The notes beneath the pieces are model-generated. The model ran no database searches, was not told the DNA's origin, and saw nothing but the letters and a program-made list of their open reading frames with translations. The position numbers and the translations under genes are program-made. Below, piece after piece: positions 48,684 through 58,838 of a DNA stretch of 64,000 nucleotides (the first letter of the stretch is position 1; the number at the start of each line of letters is the position of its first letter). Source of the stretch: Sporodiniella umbellata (taxonomy: Eukaryota > Mucoromycota > Mucoromycetes > Mucorales > Rhizopodaceae); contig JAIXMR010000049.1 of assembly GCA_025677835.1 (NCBI GenBank), positions 1 through 64,000 of the forward strand. Direction: 5' to 3'.

Positions 48684-49693
48684 TAGACAAAAAAAAGAAT
48701 GACACTTTTTTTTGAACACTAGACGGCCACTACTTGAACCTTCCTGTGGTAGACGATGGTGATGTCTTGGGCATTGTAGATGTATTGAAGTTGACATATG
48801 TCACACTTGAGCAGATAAACAGTATCCAAGGAAACGATGGTGAAGGGCCGATGTGGTCTAGATTTTGGGACAGCTTTGGTGCTGGCGATAACAACGACAC
48901 CGAGTCTCAACTTTCAGAATCCCAACTTTTATCTGTAAACAGCAACAATCACAATCGTATCATATCGCCCGAACCCTCCGCCTCCTTCTCTCAGCTTCAA
49001 AACTTTGCAGAAATCACTCCCAACGAATCTGCCAGTATGGTAGCCAACAATGAGGAATCTTCTCTTTCTGATCATCATAGCCAATTACCTCCTTTGAAGG
49101 AAAACATCTTTCCTTTCAAATTTACTAGCACCCAAGGAAAAACACATCGCATTACTTCTGCTGTCGATAATTTTGCTACGCTTTTAGATGCTGTTTATCA
49201 AAAAATCGCCATTGAGCACGCTAGCTATGTTGGCGAGAACGAAGACGAGCCTGTAGAATCGTGGTTAAGCATCTCTTACTTGGATGACGAAGACGACCAG
49301 GTTTTGATGACATCCGATGCAGACGTGGAAGATGCTGTTAAATTGGCTCGCAAAATGGGCCAAGATCGTGTAAAGCTATTCATCCACGATACTTCTATGG
49401 TTGCTCCTGAACCTGACATTGAACAGCCTATGCCTGTGATAGAAAGTGTACAAGAAGTTGTAACCGAAGTGAAAGAGATGGCGGTTGAAAGAAAAGAGGA
49501 ATCAGAAGAAGAGTCAGAAGAGGAGATGGAAACCAAAAAGAAGAAACGCAGCTCAAGAAAGTTTGAGGAAGACAAAACAAAGGAAATCGTAGGCATACCT
49601 CAAGAGTTGATTCTCCCTGCTGCTATTACCTTTTTGGGTGTTGTCATTGTAGGGGTGTTTGTTCTTTCTAAAATTGGAGGTTCCAATCGTTAA
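47475..49693 (+). CDS. CBS-pair and PB1 domain protein, tail-anchored
   Basis: Four CBS repeats followed by a PB1 domain and a C-terminal membrane helix, the architecture of fission yeast mug70-type proteins; role unknown, possibly nucleotide sensing. Start MSTKRTRIPSVAPSRTESY; a basic region (KKKTGTKRVRQTKK) follows. CBS1-2: SALRPAQALTVKENMLVIEA ... GIFTAKDLAYRVVAE and VAKIMTKGPMCVTSD ... HLPVCNEEGDIFG. CBS3-4: PPAEVTVKTNVREVARMMKE ... GIFTTKDVVLRVIAAGL and VMTPHPDTAPPHMS ... LPVVDDGDVLGIVDVLKL. PB1: FKFTSTQGKTHRITS to VKLFIHD with a D-D-E-D acidic segment. The last 30 residues hold a hydrophobic stretch (ILPAAITFLGVVIVGVFVL) then KIGGSNR. Five introns; one contains T34. About 650 residues. 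Confidence 0.88.
48649..48682 (+). repeat. T34 homopolymer in an intron of the CBS/PB1 gene
   Basis: The longest pure run in the window. It lies between donor GTAAAAAG and an acceptor at about 48721-48722; exons on both sides join in phase (KMH|DGHYLNL). Confidence 0.9.
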
Positions 49694-49904
49694 ACTCCCT
49701 TATTTTACTACATTTACCATCCATTGTCTCTATCTGACCTAAACATATAATTTAGACCTGAATATAAAACCTTAACCGAAATCAAAGTTGTGACTGCTCT
49801 CTGTGTTTCTACTTTTTTTTTTTTTTTTTTTGCTTGCAACCCCTTTTGGTTCAAAAGGAGCCCTGCCAAATTTTTTTATTTTCCTTTTTAAAAAAATTTT
49901 CAGC

Positions 49905-50865
49905 ATGGCCCACATCCTTAGACGAGGTTTGCTTGGTCGCCTGTTACCAGCAGCCACACACTTTCCTATTCAACAACGTTTATCTTCGACAGCTACTGCG
50001 GCTACACGTTTCTATCAACCTAAAAACACAACGGATGACATTCTCATGTTCCGAGAAAAGCCCGAATCTCTATCCTACTTTACAGGCAATTACAAATACA
50101 ACGATTTGTTGATCGAGTTGAATGCACTCTATAAACAGTACGAATCTTGGAAACCTGCTGCCAATGTCGTCTCTGAACAACCCGAACAACAAGTGTATGC
50201 TTGGAAATTGCGTGATAAGATGTCTGAACTCTTGAGCATTCCATTAACCACTTCACAATGGCGCAAGATCACCATCCACTTGGACAGTTTGGCTAGTTTA
50301 CCCCAGCCTTTGCCCGCTCCCGTCAGACAGATCCTTGAGCCTTATCAAAGAAACGCCACCACACAAAACAAGGAAGCTGTCCAACGTACATTGGACGAGT
50401 TTGGTCGTGCCTATGCTGTTGGACGTAGAAAAGAATCAAGCGCTCGATGCACCTTGATTGAAGGTGATGGTAAGATTTTAGTGAACGGTATTGAGCTCGA
50501 AAACTACTTTCAAAGACCTGTCGATCGGGATGAAGTCACCCTACCTCTCGAAGTTACTGAAACCAGCGGTAAATTCAACGCTTGGATACTTGTAAGTGGT
50601 GGCGGTAGCACAGGCCAAGCACAAGCTATCAAATTGGGTTTAGGTAGAGCTCTGTTGATTCATGATTCTGAATTGAAACAGACTTTACGTAAAGGTAAAG
50701 AGTTGATTATTATGCCTTTATTTTTTAGAAGCTAATTGCTTTGTTTTTTTTTTTTTTAAAAAAAAAAAAAAAGCTGGTTGCATCACTCGTGATCCTAGAG
50801 TGGTTGAACGTAAGAAGGAAGGTCAAAGAAAGGCTCGTGCCAAGTATACTTGGGTTAAGCGTTAG
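49905..50865 (+). CDS. MRPS9: Mitochondrial small-subunit ribosomal protein uS9m
   Basis: Universal ribosomal protein S9, mitochondrial form. Start [20 protein letters not shown] at 49905 begins an Arg-rich, acid-poor presequence; the ATG at 49803 would add low-complexity residues and was rejected. A mitochondrial N-terminal extension of about 170 residues precedes the S9 domain: [35 protein letters not shown], then the GGG(S)[15 protein letters not shown] block. Intron of about 77 nt near 50698-50774; the last exon gives [29 protein letters not shown] and TAG 50863-50865. The C-terminal Lys-Arg is the conserved S9 tail that reaches the P site. About 295 residues. Confidence 0.93.
50744..50773. 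repeat. T14A16 tract ending at the uS9m 3' splice site
   Basis: Fourteen T residues followed by sixteen A residues, then G and coding sequence for AGCITRD. The palindrome occupies the last 30 nt of the intron. Confidence 0.88.
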
Positions 50866-51190
50866 AATTATATATACTTTTTCCTTGGTGTGGAAAATGG
50901 TTTTTTTTTTTTAATAAAATCTGTAAAAATATGGAAAGCTGAATTCTGCAACAAATGGATTTGGATATCGTACTAATTTAGGTCTCTACAAATGTTGATT
51001 TAGCGGACGTAGCCTAACTTTAATGCTTGTGTGCTTTTTATAAAGCTTCAAAGGGAGAAGAGTGCAATGTTCGAAAATTTTTCAAATACGTAAAACAACA
51101 AAAACCGTGCTACCCTGCTCATTGCCTATTTTTGATTCAGTAAGAAACTGTACGATAAAGTGACGGTATATGCAGTTAGCTAGGTTCGTA

Positions 51191-51232
<42 letters not shown>

Positions 51233-51457
51233 AAGACTAAACTGTATAACTCTCTCTAAACTAATTTCAAAAATATAGATGATATTCTTTCAGGAATATT
51301 AATGCAAAGCCACTCTCAAAAATAAAAAGGGGTCATCAGGAATAATTTGTGAGTGTCTTGAATATGTACTTCGATAGTGACTTATTTTTAGTGTTTTCTA
51401 CTTAAATTTTCCTGCCCCTTTTTTTTTTTTTTTTTTTTTTTCTTGTATTCAAATACA
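50866..51457. other. Intergenic region with (TG)n and T23 tracts
   Basis: About 0.6 kb. A (TG)n microsatellite covers about 51197-51223 and T23 covers 51419-51441, immediately before the next gene. No RNA gene seen. Confidence 0.6.
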
Positions 51458-52414
51458 ATGACGGCTCAAATGCGTTCTAAACGTAGACTACTGCCTAAAA
51501 GATCTGTTGTCGACATTGATTATATATCACCCACAGCAGGGGCTCAGGAACTCATGTATGCAGCAACACCCACTAAAGAAGATCATCAAGTTATCAATGA
51601 ACTTTTAGGAAAAGAAAATAAAGAACGATCTTCTCAAATTGTGTTGGGTAAACCGAAGCGAAAAAGATCAAGTCAAAAAGAAGTAGGATGGTCTGATTTC
51701 TTTCAACAGCATTCAATCATACCTGGCCCAAAGCTAGAAGTAGCTCGCTCTACTCAGGAGGTAACAAAGAGTGTTCTAATTCTTACCAGCAACTCATCAT
51801 TTGACACCTGCGATTTTTTCTATTAGGATAATGTCACCCAAAATGAATCCATTGATCTTTTGCAATCAAATAGACAAGAATCATTGATTCAGGTAGATTC
51901 AGAACAAATGAAGCATACGAGCATTATATTAGACAACACAAAAAACGAAAACATAGCCCACCATCCTACAGAATACATCGACTCACTAGACAAAACAACA
52001 TATATACATAAAATAAAAACCAAGGAGATAGTTGCCAAAGAAAGAATACAGCCTTCAACGGAAACTCCTGATGTACCAAAGCCAGATGCAACTGATAGTT
52101 TTAAAGACGAAGACACAAACCATATGGAGCCAGTGGTGGTAATCGTTGAGACGCCAAAGAAAAAAAAGAAACAAGAAACAGGGGAATCATTTATGCTACA
52201 ACCCAGCAAAACACCTAAGAGGCCACGATCGCACGAAACTATACAGGCACTCAGGTTTTCCGGCGCACTTGATTGGAAAACAGAAGGCAGAGATGAAGAC
52301 CCTCGTAAACAAGATATTGGCAAAGTGAGAAAAAGGCAGCTAGAAAAACGCCTGAACCAACCTATAGAGTTGAGACGGACATTTCATCCTAAATCAGAGT
52401 TCATTGTCCAATAA
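51458..52414 (+). CDS. Hypothetical basic protein, unrecognised
   Basis: I do not recognise this protein. Two exons, 51458-51760 and 51827-52414, join in phase 0 (STQE|DNVTQ) across a 66-nt intron with good sites. The protein is about 297 residues, hydrophilic, with basic clusters (MRSKRRLLPKRS, GKPKRKRSSQK, TPKKKKKQE, KTPKRPRSHE, VRKRQLEKR) that look like nuclear signals, and a Ser/Thr/Glu-rich middle. No signal peptide or membrane segment. A somewhat ordered C-terminal block (ETIQALRFSGALDWKTEGRD ... FHPKSEFIVQ) may be conserved. The upstream in-frame ATG at 51443 would add five residues. A nuclear or chromatin role is a guess from composition. Confidence 0.7.
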
Positions 52415-52708
52415 AACCTCGCAATAATTGAGAAACATGCTTAAAACTGCTTTCGTGTGTGTTTGAAGTTATTTGACGTTATCGATTAGGATAGGTCTAA
52501 GCTGGATTGTATCTATAGCAAAGCTATTTTGGAGAATGAGATTGTCAATATTAATTAGTATTCAACCGATATCGGTGGGAACAAATTCACTCATTGGTAC
52601 TTTTTTTTTTATTATGGAACAATCCTTTTTCTGTTGCTTTCCTTTCTATTGAAAAGCATGCACGCTGAGCAGTGTTGTACAAACTTTTTATTACTATTAT
52701 TACTATTA

Positions 52709-54235
52709 TTAAATATCTTCAAAACCTTCAACAAAGCCGTCAATAGCCTCCAACGTATTCTGTTCTAAATCTTCTTGGTTTGAAGGCTTTCGAGCATAGC
52801 AGGCATACCAATCCAGATAAGACTTGTACCGCTCACACTCCTCTAAAATATCGTCGATTTCTTTTTTTGTTAGGCTATGGTCATGTACACGAATAGCAGA
52901 GAGAAAGGCCTTGAAGTTTTGAGTGTGAAGAACGTCCAACTGTTGTCCTGTCCAGTTACCAAGAGGCAAAGCCACATGGTCTTGTGATATATCGAGAAAA
53001 TGGCCGAGAAAGTTAATGGTGGGTTGTTGAGGCGTGGTCATCATTAGGAAGGTAAATATAGGGTGATGTGTATTTGACTCTGTAGTATTGACTTGTCCTA
53101 AAGGGTTGATCTTTTGTTTTACTATACATACGATATTAATAGGACTGAACGTTAAAGCCTACGACTGCTCTCTTACATTCTGTATTAATGAGTGAATTAG
53201 ATAAGGGGCCAGCCCGTCTGATAGTGTAGTTTGTATCCACAACTTCCAAATAAGCACCCGGTTTCATCACCCGATAAACCTCAGAAAGTAGATGCGAAAG
53301 ATCGGTAGGAGAAAGGTAGAGCATTAAGGACCTCATATAAATGAAATCAAACATCTCATCCCCGAAAGGTAAAGCTCCTTTTAGGATGTCGTGAACCTGG
53401 AAATTGGCATTGCTGGGTTTAATAGAGGTTGGAAATAGAGAACACCCGTCAATACCGTAAAAATCTATATAAAAAATTAGAATACGATTGCTTTTTTTTT
53501 ACTTTGTCTTTTTTACCCGAGGCGGGGTATTCAGTCGACATTTCAAGAATCCAAGTGCCTGGACCACATCCAATATCCAATACCTTGTATTTTTTCTCAG
53601 AAGACAATAACTCATGTATAGGCGAAATAAAATTCCATTGAAACATAGTTTTCAAAATATAATGCTAGTAACAATTTAGTTTTTGAACATCGATATGCTA
53701 ACTGAAGGCTTACCAAAGTCGTTAGACGGTCAGCTTCGTCGTCGTCGCAAGGTAACATAAAACTTTTAGTGGATTGTTCTTTCAAATAAACACGACCGTC
53801 GATAACGGTACAGTTGGTCTTATTGTGACTAGCGGCGGTACTGCTGAGAGAAGATCTGGATGTAGTTGGAGTTAAATTATGAATATGTGATGATTGATTG
53901 ATATATGATTTTTTGATGGAAGATGCGGGCGATGATGGGTTGGAAGATGTTTTTCTGGGTGAACCTAAAGGCTCAGACGTCTTGGCTGCTATTTCAAAAT
54001 AATTGAAACTCTCTTTGACACTTTTATTGCTATTTGTTGTGGTCTGGGATTTCGATGAGTTATTTGTAACTGTAGATTGCTTTCGTGGTGAAGTGGAGGG
54101 CGGCGGGTCTGCAAATTGGTGGTCAAAAAAATTATAAGGATTGACAGGTGGCGGTCTACGTTTAGTTTTGACTGAAGGATACGACCTTTCAGTAATGACA
54201 GAATTGTTGTCCCCTGAAGACTGTGCATTTCCCAT
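52709..54235 (-). CDS. Class I SAM-dependent methyltransferase with N-myristoylation-type start
   Basis: Methyltransferase of unknown substrate. From ATG 54235: MGNAQSSGDNNS has Gly2 and Ser6/7, a plausible N-myristoylation signal, then about 150 disordered Ser/Thr/Asn-rich residues. The catalytic region begins at DEADRLTTL|HYILKTMFQWNFISPIHELL (intron about 53662-53714), then motif I VLDIGCGPGTWILEMSTEYP, YGIDGCSLFP, an acidic turn FGDEMFDFIYMRSL (motif IV region) and MKPGAYLEVVDTNYTI. Further introns lie near 53466-53520 and 53046-53165. The last exon (52709-53044 region) is helical and typical of these fungal fusions. About 430 residues. Convergent with the hypothetical gene; the stops are 294 bp apart. 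Myristoylation is inferred from sequence only. Confidence 0.85.
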
Positions 54236-57200
54236 TTGTTTTTTGTTTTTTTTTTTTTAGCTTTTTTTTATTCTTCGTGGAAAGGGGTTTTTAACTGTCA
54301 GATAAAATAACAAAAAAGAAGAGTAAAACAAAAAAAAACCCAAAAGTAAAAATAAAAATTGAAACTCTGTTTGATTTGTGATACGCTGAGTCATTGACCA
54401 ATGGTCGTTATAGATGAGATAACAGCTGGTCTACTTTCGCCTAAAACAAAGTTTGATGTTACAAAACACCAAAACAAAAGAATCCTCCCGCTATTTTCCT
54501 TGGCGTAGCTAACATATTTGGCAAAAAGACATTTACTCCTTCCATTCTTCGCTCCCAAGATACATTTATTCACATACACACGCACAGAAAAACAAACCTG
54601 AACTCTGATTTGCTGAGTTTCTAATGGGAAGGGGGTTCCTTTTGTTCATCTCTTTTTTTATCAGTACACTAATTTATACACGAAAAATCTGAAACGCGGA
54701 TCTGAGTTAGCTTACCTTTTGAGGATAGGGAAGAGACAAACGTCCTGAGGTTAAGGGATGTAGTGAAACATGTCAAAAAGCCTAATTAGTAAAAGAGGTT
54801 GAAGGAGCAGCCCTTCCAATTGATCCATTAATTTGTCAAAGCAATTGCAATGACAAACTTTTAGTCTTTGATCAACATACAGTCTGATAGACTCAATCTG
54901 ATAAGGGGCTAATGGCTCTGACATTGAAAGACCAGTTTAGTGCACTTGCGTAGTGTGAGTAAAGGTATTACTGTGCGTGAAAACAATCAAGTATAAATGC
55001 CTATGGTCATTGAAAAAGACTCTAAGACCATGTCTTCATTTTAAAGGTATTTGTCTTCCAAAAAAAAAGTATAAAACACCAAATATATATTGTTTGCTGA
55101 CTCATTTCAAATTAGAAGCTTGCTATTTTTAAGTACTTTTAAATAAGTTGTTTTTCAGAGCTTTTGTACTTCTCTGATTAAATCTCTTCTGTCCTTCAAA
55201 AGTTTTAATACGCTTCAGTGGAATTAAGCTCAGGGGAACAAGATTTAAGGTAGTACAGGCACACATCTTGAATTGATGATCATCGGACTGACAGGGTATA
55301 GATAGCCCATCAAGGGAAAACATAAATGAGTGCAAAGCTCTTGTATATTTAAACTTAAAGAAAGTAGCTTATTTGTCGCATTCAAACTTTGGCCTTATGG
55401 CTACAACGTTTAAGCATAAGAGGCTCGTTGCAACGATAGTTTTAAACTTTTTTGTTCACAACATCAGAAAAAACGCCTCAAGAAGACAGCACATTATTCT
55501 GATCTGAAACTGTCTATCAGGGTTCCGTAATAGCTGAAGCCAACAGAAAAGCGAATATCAAACTGTTAAATCTAACAGAAACAAAAAGTACACTCACCAA
55601 TTTTAAAAATGTATAAAAATACACAAGAGCACCTACTAAAGAGGTATAACCTTTAAAAAAGAGCAATATGCTTTGTCAATGCTTTGTCAATTCTTTGAAG
55701 CTAGAGATTTCTTGGATATTGTAAATATATTTTCTTTCAATACTTGTTTTCAATGTGCCATAAACCGATAAATACGAATACTAAAAAAAAAAAGTACCTA
55801 GAAGTCGCATAGTGTTGGTAGCAGGAGAAGCTACTACCTTGTAGTAAACAATGCTTTTATGACATAGTCCAGAACATATTATCGTTTAGTAGGACTGTGC
55901 TTGTGCTACCTTTCACCGTATTTCTTGCCGACTCTTTCAACAAAGGTGACACCAAATGTTATGGTGAGCATATGTTCTAGTTTGCTCAATTTGGAATATT
56001 TCTTTTCCGTCAAATATTCATATTTCCTTTACCTGATGCATACCTTCTTTATATAGGATATGAAAAAAGCCGCAACGCTTTCCAGTAGATCAGTGTAAAT
56101 TTTTTTTTTATTTAATCAACAATTGGTGCTAGAGCACCATATCATTGCAAGTTAGATCAAGTTGCCCAAGTCGTACACCCTTTTGAACTATATTTAAATT
56201 TTTTCTTCTCATTCATTGTAGTATAAAAGCTATGGGTACGGTACTTTTCTATGTTGCCTAGACGCTCATAGAATCACACTACGGTTTACAATAGTTTTTA
56301 ATTCAGAAAACGGCTAGTTTATTATTCATATCTCAGCCAAACCGCTTTTCCCACACATCAATTTACTGTTTTTTATTGGTCTGTTATTTTTTTTACTACT
56401 ACTGAAATATGTAAACCGAATCTGATTACATCTTCAGAACTACAAAGTAATAGCCAATACGTAAGCAGTAGTTAGCTTCGATTTTCGATATTTGAACATG
56501 CCTGACAAATTCACCTAGAAGCTCCATTTTTTTAAGCTAATCTGTATTGAAAATCTTAAATCTTCTTGAAAGTTGTTGATACTATACTTCCAGTGAAGCA
56601 AAATGTTAAAGTCATTGAATGGCAAAAATTTCATAGTATTTTCTTTAAAGCTTAATATTGTATGGCCTAATTTCCTATGGAAGAAGGACCCTTTAGGTGA
56701 TGTCTTACAAAAGGTCAATCTTATGTACAAACTACATATATATCTACGATATTGACGTGAGCTACATATAGCTTCCAAATCTTTTTTTCTAGATATCAAG
56801 TTTTCAGTGGTTCGCTACAGATACAGGGCGTGTAGTCTCGGGTATTGTCTTCTTTTTTTTTATTACTGTACTCGCAAGTTTTTTGATAGCACTTATAGCA
56901 TGAACCCCAAAGACTTTGGAGATTTTTTTATTTTAAAGATTTGTGTATGTTTTCAAAAAAAAAAAAGTGTCAAAAGCTAGCCACTTATCTATCGAACTGT
57001 ATGTTGTACAGCCGTAGCTTTTTAAATATATAGACTGTAACTCCTTTTAGGTTGATTTGGTAGTCAAAATGTGCTATTTGCTGTGAATAGTAAATCATTG
57101 GTGTGTAGTATGTTTTCCTACTCCTTGAAAATAGTACACGGCAGTGTGCCCTAAGAACATTTGGCTTACATGAAAACTATGTGTCTAACAGTAGGTACTT

Positions 57201-58838
57201 TCATTATGAATATGTATCTCACTAAATTAGGAAAGCATATGAATTATTTATAAAGATATATAATCAATGATTAAAAGGCAAACCCTCTCAGTCGCAGACA
57301 ATAAACTTATCAATGAAGATAAATTGGACAACTTATATTCTAAATGTTTTTTTTCGCCGTCTACTATTTGGTGAACTTTTTCTTACGTAGATAAGTATAC
57401 CAATTTTTTATAGTGCTTTCCTTATAAAACTCTTCGTAGCGACATTGTCAGTAGTTGATGTTTTGTACTAAAAAGGTCTGTTGTGTCGGTATATAGCTTT
57501 TTCTAGTTAACAAGTCATATTAACTCTGTTATGGACAGTCAGTAACCAAATGGTTTTTTCGTTAAACCCACCTATTTCTATTTATTTTATTGTATTCAAT
57601 TTCAAATAATAGCTTGCCTTTTTTTTTAAAAAAAAAAAGGCTTATGAGAGTTAAATACTATGTATCTTTGCTTATTGCGTTACTATACAAAGTGCCTACT
57701 TCAAGATAAATCACCCTGTTAATAAATTTCTTTTGTTATTGGTGACTACATTCAGTCAGCTTTAAAAACATAATATTTTTAAACAAAACAAACGTATATA
57801 TATATATATATATATATGCTATTCGGGCTGTATAGATTGTATTTGTGTCTTCCTCATTACTGATCGTAGCAACCCACGTATTTTATATGGAACAACGGCA
57901 TTTATTATAGTAAAACAAAAAGGGGCTCATTTAACCATGAGGGCTATTTTATATGTAGTTTAATACAAGGTTGCCTGTTAGGTTGATTTTGGTTTCATGA
58001 AGACACTGGCTTTCTCGGTTAATAGCTTATATATATATAAGCCATTGGATTTTTGACTTTGTGTTAAGTTCCCAAGATGCCCTTTCACTTGTGCTCTCAA
58101 AAAAAAATTTTTTTTTTTTGAAGCTAGTATTCGCTCTTTACACTATTGTATTGTTTAATGAACAAAGCTACAGACAAACTGGTCGGACACTTAGTTTTTG
58201 CGTGAGTCCAACCCAGTGATAAACTCAAAAGATACAAATAATTAGGTTGTTCTGCTTTTGGGTTATAAACAGCTTTTTTTTCTTTTATGCCCACTAATTG
58301 TACCCTGATAAACAAAACAAGTATTGTATTTTGTAAGATAGGCTGTGCCTAGATCTACGAGATCGATTTTTAGAAGCGTTATATTAATGAAGATAAAGTG
58401 CAACTCTAAGAGCTATATGATGCCCTCAATTTTTACTTTGCTAGATTTAGTATACATACTCCAAGCTACATGTACAGTCTGCATTTGGCGTATCTAAAAA
58501 ACACAAAACACTTGAGTGGCCAACCTATAAAAACACTTTATTGGCAGCCGCTTACTGCATATTCATTTTGTTTGGCTATCTGTTTTTGATAGACATTCAA
58601 CACGTTTGAATGGCAAAAGTCAAAGCAAGCTACGTCAGTTTTAGTTTACACGTGTAAAGTTTATTTTTAAAGTTGTACCACCTTATCCTTAAATTAACAT
58701 TTGTATTGGAGATGTCATTTTGGAGGGTTTTTTTTTTAAAAAAAAAACGCGATGTCCTCTTAAAAAAACATGTATCAAAAGCGCTGGCCAAAAACAGTTT
58801 TTTATTTTTATTTTTTTTCTATGAATTTAAAAACAAGT
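54236..58838. other. 4.6-kb gene-free stretch
   Basis: The longest stretch without a recognisable gene. Only short ORFs occur. It holds an (AT)n run at about 57796-57817, a GCC-T9A11-GGC inverted repeat at 57616-57641 and the palindrome TCA9T10GA near 58097-58119. A non-coding RNA or a fast-evolving gene is possible but I have no direct evidence. Confidence 0.5.
57616..57641. repeat. GCC-T9A11-GGC inverted repeat
   Basis: Three GC pairs cap a T9/A11 palindrome, giving a 12-bp perfect arm on each side. It lies in gene-free DNA. Confidence 0.8.
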
